DNA from: Diadema setosum
Lineage: Eukaryota > Echinodermata > Echinoidea > Diadematoida > Diadematidae
DNA: 64,000 bases
Assembly: GCA_033980235.1 (NCBI GenBank)
Contig: CM067067.1
Span: 35,943,200-36,007,199, forward strand
Reading direction: 5' to 3'
Shown: positions 51,156 to 62,813 of the stretch, piece by piece
Layout: each line of letters starts with the position of its first letter
How positions within the stretch are numbered: the first letter of the stretch is position 1
Program-made: the position numbers and the translations under genes
Notes under the pieces: model-generated
Database searches by the model: none
Seen by the model: only the letters and a program-made list of their open reading frames with translations
Told to the model about the DNA's origin: nothing

Positions 51156-53002
51156 AAGTCTACGTCATGATTATGTACCATCCCTTGAAATGTCAGAGAC
51201 GGTATATCTCATTCAATCACCTTTTTAGCGGGAACGGCAGGGTTAATTTATAACGGAACCATCCATTGTCTCTTCGGGACCAAAAGGATTTTTTTTTTTT
51301 TTTCAAACTACATTCTCGTGCTGTCGAAACAGGAGCCGAACAAAGTCAATGACATGAAACAATAACACGCCGACGGTCTAGTGGTTGTGATCAGCGAGAT
51401 ATCATCAAGGCTGTGATCATTCCAATAATAATGATAAATCAAGCAGCGTGACGTTCATGCCTCGTCAGCTGCACAAGAATGATCTGTTAACCCTGACAGT
51501 GCTATCAGCCACCTGTTTCTACGCGTGTCGTCAGTGACATTTTGAGCTGTTGGCAGTCAGAGGGGTACTTGTGTGCGTGTGTGCGTGTGTGTGTGTGTTC
51601 ATCTTCTCGTATTTATTTTGGTACAGTGATGAGCACACTAAAGCTCAACTGATGTTCGCACCTCCTCTGAAACAAAGGAATGACAAGACGTGGTGTTCAT
51701 AGGCTTACCTGATCGGAAGTATCGCATTTCAACCGAGAAGTCATAGCGGCGAACAGTTTTCTACACGAGGCTGCGACAACGATGGTGTCTGAACCTCAGG
51801 ATTAACACATTACATGAGAAAACTGGAGAGATCACGTAGTCATGAATGCGCTGGGACAATGGAGTTCAAACGTCCCGCGGCAAAGTCCTGAATAGGGAAA
51901 ACGCTTTCCGTCCCTCCATAGCCGCAGCTCATTTGCATGCGTAATTAGATCCGATAGACCTGAGTGTTAGAGAGCAGAAGCTGTATCTCCAGTGTAGGTC
52001 CCAGTAGTTTGGTTCATCATATTAGGGTAAAGTCCTATAACGAATCAGCTACCACTCAGATACACACAAGAACCTAGCACAACGACATAGATAGTTAGTT
52101 TGGACAAAGAAAACTGTCAAAATCTACTCTATGAATATTGATATTTTTTGTCTTCTAAATATTGGAGAGCCACCTGATAATGTGACTTTAATTAAGTAAA
52201 ATACCTTTTGCGGTACCTTTTGCGGTATGATGTACACAAATACATGTCGTTATCCATAGATTTTTAGTGTATTTCTGAAACACTGTCTTGCCTCAAACTC
52301 TTCACAGAGCTTTCCACAGTCCCAAATGCGCATTCTGATGTCAGTGCATAGGCCTTGATTATACATTGGTAACTAACTAGCATTCAGCTACTTGAATTAC
52401 CGTATCCAATTGAGCCTCTGGAATCTTCTGGAACAAAGAGCTGAATGTGAAGCTGAGGCCGGAGGACATTGACAAGTCCCACCGTATTGTTGCTCCACGT
52501 CCTGTCAACCAAGGTGAGAAGACGAACCTAGCTCCCTACACCAATCATCGTCAAGTTTATACCGTGTTCGTCATCTTGTCATCGTGAGCAGAAAGCGAAT
52601 GAAATGGAAGCAGCATCTTGGCTTCGAGGAGGACCTGCAGAAACAAATATGAATCTGTTGCAGATAGCAAATGAGTTGTCAAAGCAAACGGTATAATGTG
52701 ATTGCTGCTTAGTGAAGGAATGGACGCATCCTCTCGGTGCTGATCAAAGCGACGAATGACGGTACTCCCTCCCCCCCCCCCCCATCTCCCCCCAAAATGC
52801 ATTGAATGGCTGATTTTCAAAAAGTGCAATGACGTTTTCATATTTGACTATCAACTGGTGTACAACCTAGTTTTTAACGTATAGCTTGTTTGTTTGTTTG
52901 TGTGTTTTTGTTTTTGTTTTGTTATTTCGCTTACCGCTTACATCTTGGTTTGATCGTTAAATGTCGGTTTCGATTTTACGCTTGTGTCTTCTGCAAACAG
53001 GC

Positions 53003-53412
53003 AGAATTATAACGTAAACTGTAAAAATTGTTTTCTTTTTAATGGAAGCATTACATAATAATTACGGTGTACATACATCAGAATTTGATAGTGAAGTCGA
53101 TAATCATAATACTTGTTGTACTCCCGATAATTTTGTTTTGTCGATTATGTTAAGTCAACTGAAAACCCAGATACATTTACATTGTTATATTTACTTGTTT
53201 GTTGTTTGTTTGTTTTTATTTCCGTCTTCAGATAAGAATACACACATTACAAGTTGCATAATTGTATATTGCATATACGTACAGAAGAAACGGGGATTGC
53301 CCCTTCTGTCATATTTTCAAAATATGTCTGCTCTTCCACACGAAGAATTCTAACGTAAACTGTAAAAATTGTTTTCTTTTCAATGGAAGCATTACACAAT
53401 AATTACGATGTA
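53003..53412. repeat. Pair of 65-bp direct repeats, 340 bp apart
   Basis: TAACGTAAACTGTAAAAATT followed by GTTTTCTTTT.AATGGAAGC and CATTAC.AATAATTACG occurs at about 53003-53070 and again at about 53345-53412 with four or so differences. The spacer is unrelated AT-rich sequence. It may be an old segmental duplication or short-LTR-like remnants; no coding content supports the latter. Confidence 0.7.
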
Positions 53413-54245
53413 CATGTGAAATGCAAAAAAGACAAGAATGCCTACTTGCGTATTTCCCATCTTTATTAGATAGAAATTCACCTTTTTAGTCTGTGAATGA
53501 ATCAGTTACACAAAAGATGAACGTTTATTGGATGTGCTTGTATTATACAAATAAACAAGCAAGAATGGATTATTTTCAGTGAATATCTGCTTTATGATTT
53601 GTAAACCCCCTGACAAAAAAAGAACCGTTAAATTTTATGATTTATGAGTGGATGAGACACAAAATCGATAGAATACGAAATTCTTTAGGAAGAGCTGAGA
53701 AAGATTTAAAAAAGAGCAAAATATCCTGTGTTGTACAAGTCGAGTCAGAATCACAATGATAAAGTTTAATCAAATAGCAAATCAAATCTGTCACACGCAC
53801 CTCGGCAGTGTTGAAAAAGTCACCTGGATAATGTCAACGAGTCGATATAGGTCATTGTCGCACAGATTAACGAATTAACCTCCTGACCTTAACCTTTTCA
53901 CATCTTCTTCTTCTCAGTTTAAGTAGGAAGCAGGCGGTCACCCCGTAAGTTAAATTATCTTGCACTCTATAGCGGATAGATTCAATTTCCAATGATTAAA
54001 GTCCACACGCCTTGTTTTCGTCGAGACGGAATGACAAATGGAATCCAAGACGAGCGAGTGATGTGTTCATTTGGACTTCTTTTTTTTTGTCGGCTTATCA
54101 AGTCATCCGAGTGAAGCTCAGAATCCAATTGGCTTTGAAGGTTTCATTAACTTTCAAACCAGTACAAAGATAGTCTTTCAAGAGTTTTCTTTTGATAATT
54201 ATAATAGTAAATAATAACAATAATTACAATATAATATGCAAACAA

Positions 54246-54248
<3 letters not shown>

Positions 54249-54288
<40 letters not shown>
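54249..54288. repeat. (TA)n microsatellite
   Basis: About 20 TA units. Confidence 0.95.
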
Positions 54289-54290
<2 letters not shown>

Positions 54291-57200
54291 TACAAAAAGA
54301 TAGATAAATACATAAATATTTGAATGAATACACATGATGATACAAGAAATGGTAGGAGTAAACCATCTTCATTTCGAATGAGATGGTAAAAGAATTTCTA
54401 TGCAAGAGCCACGATCTATAGTAATGTATACTCCAGTTGTTAAGAAGAGAATTTGATAAGAGGATTTGAAAAGAAAAATCACACTTTTATCGAGTCACAA
54501 TCTATCGATGGCTGAAGAAGACATTTAAGGGATTGAATAAGAGAGTGTTTAACATGAATCGACTCATGAATAACTTGAAAGACACACTTGCTTTGAAGCC
54601 TCCACTCAGTATTAAGGTAAGCGTGTCAAGGCAAAGCCACAATTTCCCAATTTCCCTTTCCATTTCTCCATGTATGATTTGGAGGAGGAAATTGGACTAA
54701 AAAGAGAAGAGAAAGTCTACAGACTTAAGGAACGTAGGCAAACAAAATCAAGTAACATATCACAGGTTCCAAGATGTTTTGTTTTGTTTTGGTTTTTGCT
54801 TTGTTCCTCTTTGTTTTTTTTTATACTTTGATAACTTGAATATTTTGCCAAGAGGGAACCCGAGGTCTATCCTTTATTTCATGTACTTGGATAAGTAACA
54901 TTTAGAAGAAGGCGTACAATTTTGTCCAGTGAAACACAGCTACTAAATAAGAATCACTCGTCCATGAAAGGCGCTACAAAGGTAGTTACTGTGTGAGACA
55001 CACAGCGAACCTAACTTAACATATTAACTGGGTTACCGCAGCACAATTCCAGTGTAATTAGCCTTTTTTTTTTTTTGGTAATGTCTACCGTCAATGTCCG
55101 TGATCATGTTTGACTGATGATAGAACTGATACCCAAAAATTGTAGTTGTTTGCTTTCTCATATCAGAACACTGTCCCTAAAGTCTGGAATATGAAGATAC
55201 TGCGCTCTTAGAAGGGTTGAAAAAAATCATCATCTTTAATCAACACTTGATAATGTAGTATGGTGACCTGTAAACAGTTGATTAATATTTGCCCAACTAC
55301 TTTTTGGTAGACTTGCCAATCTCTTAAAACGCTTATTTTGATAATTATTGTCCAACATTATTTTTTTTTTTATTTTTTTTTTTTTTAGCAAACGATTGCC
55401 AAACCGACACAACCTTCCTTCATTGGGTAAATTACTTACCCAAGTCACAAATAACCCCTAAATTTGGCAATCATTTAATAGCAAAAGATTCTAGATGCAC
55501 ACATCGAATTTGATAATCACTGCCAAATTTCAAAAATTCTTTCATTCAATTTTCAAGATGCATGTTTATTGGATCATTGATATCAAATTGTTTTTCCCCT
55601 GAATAAATCACATTGTTTTCCCCCTGAATAAATCACATCTAATTCTATTCTCTAAAAGAAAAAGAAAAAAGCTTTGGAGAACTTTGGAGAAAAAAAAAAG
55701 GAATACACACATAATAAAAAAGACAGTAATTGTACGTGTTTAAGCAAATTAAATGGAACCACATTATGGCTAACTTAAACGAGTTTTCTTCATCAGGAAT
55801 ACTCAGAGTAAAGCATTTATTTCAAAATGTATACGACTGACAATTACGATAAAGCAGATACAAAACATAAGTTATGATCGAATTATCTACATATTTTGTT
55901 TGGAAAAATCACATTAATTTGTCCGTGTGCACAGATCATGATGATAAAAGTAGTTTTACGTGTCTAGCTCATCACGTCTGTTGAAAATATTATAGCTTTG
56001 ATATTTTCAGTCTTTGAATACTGTCTATTTGACATCCATTATCATGTTACAAAACCTTCTGTCTACACAAGATGTAAACATACTTCCTCCTTTCTTTCTT
56101 TGAAAAGATAATAAAATAGTAACGAAAACACACTTTTATAAATTGACTCGCGAGAGGATAGCGACCCCAAACCAGGCTTTTTCACCACTCAGTAACACTG
56201 CCTTCTGGTTCTAACCGCACGGAAGGGAGATTTGTTGGGATACAGCAGACTCAACGTAGGTTTAGATCTGGCTAATATTATGATGACTTCCATCACATAT
56301 ATCTTTTTTAATCTTTTTTTTCCTTCATATAACTTGCCGTTGACGCCCTGAAACCCTTTGTCGTGGAAATCTGCAGTAAATATTTATGTCGTTCGTGGAA
56401 GCTGTAGACATCCACAGAAAAGGAACATCAACTCAGTACAAAAGAAAGATAAGGAACAATGGCATACGAAATAAATTAAAGATAGGACAGATCATAAAAA
56501 GCACAGTAGAAAAGAGAAAATTTCAGGCTGGATGAAGAAGAAAAAAGAGAAGAAAAATCCAACAACGAAGTAACTAAAGCTTTAAGTCAACATAATGTTA
56601 TAATTCTCTCTCTCTCTCTCTCTTTCTCTCTGTATATATATATGTATATATAATTATATATACGAATATCATTATATATCATATTCATATATTCACTTTG
56701 TAAAGTTTACCTTCACCGAGTGCTCGATGGCGTGTAGGTAGTCGAACTAATGATAACAATAACTCTCGAAAGGATTGCCTGAAACTCGGAGTATACCAGT
56801 AAAGTACCGATGAACTCTTCTCTAGTCAACTACCTGTGTGACGATTGTTAAAACTATGGATATGTTGGTGCATATAGTGAATACAATTATTGTTAATTTA
56901 TCAGTTTGGTAAACTTTCCATTTCTTTTCCTTTTATATGCAAAACTTTGGTACAACAAGTGCGAGAGTAAGATTGAAAACAGGACAGTATTTGACTAAGA
57001 GTCATAAACGTACTATTTTCATCTAACGAAAGTGTAGGCCGTCTATAGCCAACACTGATATGTTTTGCGTACATGTTTGTTGATTTTATTGTTTGAAGTG
57101 CCTCTGTGTGTGTGGGTGGGTGGATGTGGGTGTGGGTGTCTTTGAAGATTTGGCGTTTCCTGTTAGTTTTATTGAGGAAAATTTTGAAAATAAGATGAAT

Positions 57201-57337
57201 ATGAAGGAGTTAGCGTTTTTCAGATATTTTGAGCTTAATTCAGCGGGTAATGCATTTTGATAGCCCAAGTATATGGGACTTTGGGACATACAATTGCAAT
57301 GAAGAGGAAACATACCCAACCGAATGGGAAAGTATCG

Positions 57338-57342
<5 letters not shown>

Positions 57343-57393
<51 letters not shown>

Positions 57394-57489
57394 TTAACAA
57401 AATATTAAAAATTAACTGTCCTTGCACCCGCCCCGCCATGTTCTGGTTAAGTCCATTGCTGTCAATATATATATATATATATATATATA
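57343..57489. repeat. Two (AT)n arrays around a short conserved segment
   Basis: TA arrays at 57343-57388 and 57464-57489 flank a segment with GCCCCGCCATGTTCTGGTTA that recurs at 58705-58766, also next to TA arrays. Confidence 0.8.
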
Positions 57490-58044
57490 CAGTCAAACCT
57501 GTCTATAGCGGCCACCCAAGGGAAACGAAAAAAGTGGCCGTTATAGACAGGTGGCCGCTATAGACAGGTAATCCAACTTAATGTGCATTGCCTATACATG
57601 TACATTTATCATAGTTGGATACATCGATAAGTATTTAATGTACATGCCTAAGTATACACACGTGTATTTCATGCATTGAACAATGCCGGTGTTTATGAAA
57701 TTGTTGCACAGTAGCATGTGTACAGTCGTGAAGAAAGCTTAACACTAGTGCATTATTATGACTACTGAATAAGTGATGAATGCAGCGGTGGCGATCACTG
57801 AACGTTGCCCATGAATGTCTGGCACGGCCACAGATCAGAAAAACACGCTGAATTACCGGCTCTGTGGCCGCTATAGACAGGTTAAAATCTACCGAGGGAA
57901 ACGAAATTTGTGGCCGCTGGCCGCGTTAGACAGGTGGCCGCTATACACAGGGTCTTTAACAGGGCTTTTCTCTCGGGGTGATTTTTCAGTGGCCGCTATA
58001 GACAGGTGGCCGCTATAGACAGGTGGCCGCTAAGGCAGGTTTGA

Positions 58045-58047
<3 letters not shown>
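57490..58047. mobile_element. 558-bp TA-flanked MITE with CAGTCAAACCTG termini
   Basis: The left end CAGTCAAACCTGTC and the reverse complement of the right end, CAGTCAAACCTGCC, are inverted repeats that extend through GCGGCCAC. TA flanks both sides; the element sits inside a TA microsatellite. The sub-motif GTGGCCGCTATAGACAGG recurs about seven times within it, clustered at both ends. CAG termini with a TA target fit pogo/Tigger-type Tc1/mariner elements (family knowledge). No transposase frame remains. Confidence 0.82.

Positions 58048-58089
<42 letters not shown>
58048..58089. repeat. (AT)n microsatellite, right part of the array split by the MITE
   Basis: Alternating TA continues directly after the MITE end, as expected if the element jumped into an existing array. 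Confidence 0.85.
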
Positions 58090-58091
<2 letters not shown>

Positions 58092-58208
58092 TAACAAAAC
58101 TGGAACAAAGTTCATGCTGTATTCACCAACGGTTTATTTCTGTACACAAATTTTCGAGCGTCTCGCCGCCCTTTCTCAAGTGTTGATACTGAGAGAACAA
58201 TAACAAAA
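58090..58208 (-). mobile_element. Possible Penelope-like element terminal fragment
   Basis: On the minus strand the order is CACTTGAGAAAGGGCGGCGA, then GACGCTCGAAAATTTG, then AATAAACCG. A short 'gaagaagggcggc..gagacgctcgaaa' stretch followed by an AATAAA-type segment is familiar from the ends of Penelope-like retroelements. The similarity is by eye and short, and no RT or GIY-YIG frame is present. Confidence 0.3.
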
Positions 58209-58573
58209 TTAAAGGGGAAGGCTAGTAACTGATCAGTGGGAATCAGTGGAAATGCTGGGAGATGATTGTTCCAATCCTTATGGGATTCATTCAAGAGTTC
58301 ATTGTATATCTATTGTTGTGTGAAAATGATTTGCTTCAGAACGGTCTCATATTCAAGTAATGTGCAGATTAATGCTCCGTCACTGACCAGGGACGCTAAC
58401 CTGGAAGCATTAAACTGCACATTACTTGAATATGAGACCATTCTGAAGCAAATCATTTTCACACAACAATAGATATACAATGAACTCTTGAATGAATCCC
58501 ATAAGGATTGGAACAATCATCTCCCAGCATTTCCACTGATTCCCACTGATCAGTTACTAGCCTTCCCCTTTAA
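58209..58573. mobile_element. 365-bp TTAA fold-back MITE (copy 2, near-perfect palindrome)
   Basis: TTAAAGGGGAAGGCTAGTAA at the left and TTACTAGCCTTCCCCTTTAA at the right are perfect inverted ends with TTAA targets. The arms remain nearly identical for about 155 bp each, so that both strands encode nearly the same frame. The central 45-50 bp (CTCCGTCACTGACCAGGGAC) is the loop. It is the same family as the intron copy at 22707 but far better preserved, hence younger or gene-converted. Confidence 0.92.
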
Positions 58574-58628
58574 GCCATAACAATATATTGCAACCGTGTT
58601 ACCAAGGATGCGCGCTACATGGATATTC

Positions 58629-58688
<60 letters not shown>

Positions 58689-58766
58689 TTGGCAACGAAA
58701 TACTAAAAATTAACTCTCCTTTCACCGCCCCGCCATGTTCTGGTTAAGTCCATTGCTGTCAATATA
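58629..58766. repeat. (TA)n array plus second copy of the GCCCCGCCATG segment
   Basis: A TA array to about 58688 precedes AAAAATTAACT and CCGCCCCGCCATGTTCTGG, matching 57407-57468 at nearly every position. Confidence 0.8.
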
Positions 58767-59642
58767 TGTATGTATATATAATATATACATATAATCATGA
58801 ATATAATAATAATATATATAAACATGAATCAATCATTAATTCACAGCTGTAAATTATTTGTGTTTTTTTATTTGATTTTATTTCAGTTCTGCATGTTTTT
58901 GAGGCAGATAAACACCTATTGAAACGTACCTGAACAGGTATGCATAAACATAACGCATTAGAATCAAAGAAGAAAAGAAATAATTTGAGACAGCTTGTCA
59001 ACTGATACGACCACCACATCAGCGATTTCTGAACCTCCAAAGACCGCTGAAATCACTGTTACCGCCAATTATCCATGCTGACTTATACTTCCCTTGTAGA
59101 TGATCATGTGCCGTGCTTCAAAAGAATTAAAGGCAATGACACAGGTTTTAAAAAAAATGACACAAAAAATTCATTGACACGTAGGTAAACATTTGTTAGG
59201 AATACGTGAATGGAGACAAATCCTCAATTAAATTGCATTTTATTTTCCTTTGACACCGTGATATTTCGGCTAACATGAATGCGAGAACTCGATTTCAAGC
59301 TCCATTACCTAAGTGGATTATCTTCGTTAGAGCGTACAATCAACACTGGATTTTGGAGCGACTGTGACGATCTCTCCACACAGAGAGTAAGGCAAGAGTG
59401 TCAATAGTGCTTGCTGGGGAAACAGTCTTATTGACGGATAGAAGTATCAATGAGAAACTTTAAATAAAAATATGCTGTAAAGAGATTTTGTGCATCAATG
59501 ATAACACACAAAAATCATTCTTGTATCAAATAGGCCTCTTTTATGTTAATAATCACATCTAGTATGTAATCGCCACGCATACTCATGTGTATCTCTCTTT
59601 CTTTCTTTCTACACATCAATATTATAATATTATTATATATAT

Positions 59643-60118
59643 ACCGTATGTCCCCAAAAAAAAAATACAACGGAACCCTCCGCAATATCTTTAAAAGTAG
59701 TGAATCAATCCAAATACAAATTCAGGGTATGAAACTGTAACTCATTGTCCACATCTTACAGAAAACCTCATTCGATTTGCTTCAGTGGCCAAAGAGAAAT
59801 GAGGAATTTTGCAAAGGATGTCAGGAATCTCTTCCCTCGAAGTTCTGTCTATTATATTCACACACAAAATCATCGAAGTGCTAAACTTGGAAGAATCAGA
59901 CTCATGACATACTTTACAACATTCCACATTTTTCTGTGACCGCTTAACCAAATTGAATGTTTTTTGTTTTGTTTTGTTTTTGTTTTTTTTTTTGCAAAAT
60001 AGAGCTAAGATGTTATAATTTAGAACCCTGAAGTAGCATTTAGACAGTTCAATCATATTCGGTGTTATCAATGCGAAAATTTGATTGTAATTTTTTTTTT
60101 TTTTTACATACTGTATGT
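59643..60118. mobile_element. Possible TA-flanked mariner-type MITE
   Basis: ACCGTATGTCCCC followed by an A run at the left, and a T run followed by ACATACTGTATG at the right, form imperfect inverted ends next to TA-rich flanks. Such ends resemble mariner-type MITEs, but the match is short and rests partly on homopolymers. Confidence 0.3.
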
Positions 60119-60133
60119 ACTGTATATAGGATA

Positions 60134-61114
60134 AACTCAGCAAAAAAAAGAAAACAAACACTTTTTCAAGTTTATATTTCTAATAGAATATTTGGCTAAA
60201 ATTAATGTAATTATACCATATTGAAGGTAATTTAATTGGCTATCAACCTGGTAGGTCGATAAGAAGGGAAACTTCACGCATGAGTGAACACCTTTGTTTT
60301 TCTCCTCCAAGGCACAAAAGTAAAAATTGCAAAAATGAACAAGTTGTCATTCATACGTAAGTGCTCTTCCATATAACAATAATAACGTAAGACAAATTTA
60401 ACACAAGTAGATACATGAGTTAAGTTGCAAAAATAGATCTTTGATCTCAATAATGTCTTTGCAGCCTAAAATATCAAAAAAAAAGACCAAAAGTAAGGGG
60501 GAAAAAATGAAGAATCTTGGATCGAATCCAAATTCAAATGAAATAAGAGAAGAAGCAATATTCTAAAAAATGGTAGAAATTTTAATTTGTTTTCATATGA
60601 AGAAAATTGTGAATAATATTTGGTTCTTAAATTTATCTCATGAATCCTTAGATTATTAAACGAAAAACAGTGAAATAAAGAAATTCTGTATATCCAGTCA
60701 TCTTTATGCCATTACTCCCTATGTCGCTTGAAGTTCAAGCCGATAGATAGTTCTTTTCCCCCTTTAGTTTCCCACTTTACTTTGGTTTGATGTTATAGAG
60801 AGATAAAGAGAACAAAACACTTGTTTTTGCTATTTTATTCGTTCTCTCATTGTGTTAAGCTTTTTTTGTTGTTGTTGTCATTGGTATCTAGAAGGGTATT
60901 GTCAAATGAAAGACAACATGTCAAATATTGCAGTTTTTACTTTTGTGCCTCGGAGGGCAAAAATGAATGTGTTCACTCACGTGTAAAGATTCCCTTTGTA
61001 TTAACCTGCTAGCTTGATAGCCAATTAAATCATAATATAACACATTGATTTTTATCAGAATCTTCTATGAAAAATATAAACTCGAAAAAGTGTTAACTTT
61101 TTTTTTGCTTAGTG
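60134..61114. mobile_element. About 980-bp fold-back element with long inverted arms
   Basis: The left arm AACTCAGCAAAAAAAAG, CACTTTTTCAAGTTTATATT, ATTTAATTGGCTATCAA and CACAAAAGTAAAAATTGC each recur inverted in the right arm (GCAGTTTTTACTTTTGTGCC, TTGATAGCCAATTAAAT, AATATAAACTCGAAAAAGTG, TTTTGCTTAGTG). Arms are about 230 bp with moderate divergence. TA flanks both ends. The central about 500 bp has no open frame of note, so it is non-autonomous. Confidence 0.72.
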
Positions 61115-61125
61115 TATGTACTAAT

Positions 61126-61127
<2 letters not shown>

Positions 61128-61162
<35 letters not shown>

Positions 61163-61200
61163 ATGTGTGTGTGTGTGTGTGTGCGTGTATAGGTGTGTGT
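61128..61200. repeat. (AT)n-(GT)n compound microsatellite
   Basis: AT to 61146, then GT with a few interruptions. Confidence 0.9.
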
Positions 61201-61319
61201 ATCTCACTATTATCAGTCTCCGTAGACGGAGTAGAAAAGCTGCAGCAACGTGTTGAGTCCAAAGTTCCCTCTCCTTCATCAGCTTGATTATAATAACATG
61301 TTGCTCTTCAAGATTTACA

Positions 61320-61812
61320 GGGCTCACACCTGTAAATAAAATGGAATGTCCCAGACCCCTTCACAAATTCGTACCAAACATACCAAAATAAATGAAGAAA
61401 AATTGATAAAAAATCAATAATGCAGTTTGGTTAAAAAAAACAAACAAACAAACAAACAAAAAAACTGAATAGCTGCAGATATTGAGTATGAATTCCTCTC
61501 CAAACTACATTTTGGTTGGAAGATGAAAGCTTTTCTCATGGGATTTGAAGGGACTATGTTTCATTGGATGCATGTACAGAAAATAGGTGATATTTTGAGT
61601 GAAAAGAACTCGTAGTCTGGCTTTGCGGACCCTTGGACAGAGTTTGAGCTGAAGAACCTGCCTTGGGAATTTTATGGATGAAAGGATATATCTCACTTGT
61701 CCAGGTTAGTGAAGATGAATCACCTCATTTCTCCCAGCTAATTTAGAGAATTTTTTCGAATTTTGAATTTTAGCACACGTCTCTATGAGGAATTATTTAC
61801 CCGTGTGAGCCC
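61320..61812. mobile_element. TIR element with GGGCTCACAC termini (copy 1)
   Basis: It starts GGGCTCACACCTGTAAATAA and ends TTATTTACCCGTGTGAGCCC, an inverted pair of about 20 bp with two mismatches. Its right flank is TATA. It is about 80-90% identical by eye to 62416-62813, from which it differs by a CAAA expansion (61431-61460) and about 75 bp (61527-61601) absent from the other copy. Non-coding. Confidence 0.8.
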
Positions 61813-62415
61813 TATAGAGTATGCATGTAATGCACACAAGTCAATGAGAAGTTTATCTGCTGGTTTCTGTTGATCTATTCTGACAAATCTCTCCCTCCCT
61901 CCCCCTTCCACCTCTCCTTCCCCCTACCCCCTACCCCCCCCCCCCCCAACTCTGCTTAACTACAATTTGCTTTCTTATTATGTTCTTGTGGTAGATCTTA
62001 GTACATAGTAGTCATCAGTGCCACACAACTTTGAATGATTGTTGTATTTTAATGTATTTCTTTGTTTTGGCTACCACTGAAACAGCTCAAAATACATAGA
62101 GTTAATCTGTTTGATAAATCAAAGTCTTTCAAAGTACTTTGTAGGCAATAAGGTGATGATGACAACCCCTTAATCAAGGATAACTGCCTGCATCTATGTA
62201 TTCATCTAATGAAGAACTAATGAATACTGCAAGATTTATTTTTGAAAAAAAAAAACAACCCAAAGGGCATCATTTTCAAAAGTGCAAAAGTGTCCCTTTG
62301 AGAAGCTTTACAACCCTTCAATGTGCAATTTCTCATATGTTGTAGGGGCAAATATCATCAAAAACGCATCTTTGATGTTAAAAACTCAATTAAGAAATAT
62401 GACCTCTATACTATA
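61813..62415. other. Spacer between two related elements
   Basis: Contains a pyrimidine tract with a C run (61890-61948), otherwise ordinary AT-rich sequence. No gene seen. Confidence 0.5.
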
Positions 62416-62813
62416 GGGCTCACACCTGTAAATAAAATGGAATGTCAAAGACCCCTTCACAAATTCGTATCAAAGATACCAAAATAAATGAAAGAAAAAT
62501 TAATGAAAAATCAATCATGCAGTTTGGCAAAAATCTGAATAGCTGCAGATATTGAGTATGAATTCCTCTACAAACTACATTTTGGTTGGAAGATGAAAAG
62601 AACTCGAAGTCTGGCTTTGCGGATCCTTGGACAGAGTTTGAGCCGAAGAACCTGCCTTGGGAATTTGATGGATGAAAGGATATATCTCACTTGTCCAGGT
62701 TAGTGAAGATGAAACACCTCATTTCTCCCAGCTACATTTTAGAGAATTTTTTTTTTTTCGAATTTTGAATTTTAACACACGTCTCTATGGGGAATTATTT
62801 ACCCGTGTGAGCC
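62416..62813. mobile_element. TIR element with GGGCTCACAC termini (copy 2)
   Basis: Same termini as copy 1, in the same orientation and 1.1 kb away, with TA-rich flanks (CTATA / TTATAG). It lacks the 75-bp segment of copy 1; the breakpoint falls at a TGAAAAG repeat, which suggests deletion by slippage. A longer T run at 62750-62758 is the other main difference. Confidence 0.8.

Larger units (their letters stand above)
51156..57342. other. Upstream flank, no gene seen
   Basis: Six kilobases with no recognisable gene. Contents: GT repeat at 51570-51598, a C run at 52770-52784, a 60-70 bp direct duplication (53003/53345), a TA array at 54249-54288, and a 26-bp doublet of CCCTGAATAAATCACAT at 55588-55640. 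A short stretch at 51890-51960 (CATTTGCATGCGTAATTAG) has an octamer-like and a homeodomain-like site. Confidence 0.55.

Noticed and set aside
58266..58516. Two near-identical 68-codon proteins on opposite strands
   Set aside because: They arise because the MITE is a palindrome; not genes.
59742..60161. 139-codon minus-strand frame
   Set aside because: It crosses poly-T and poly-A tracts inside a possible MITE; no transposase motif.
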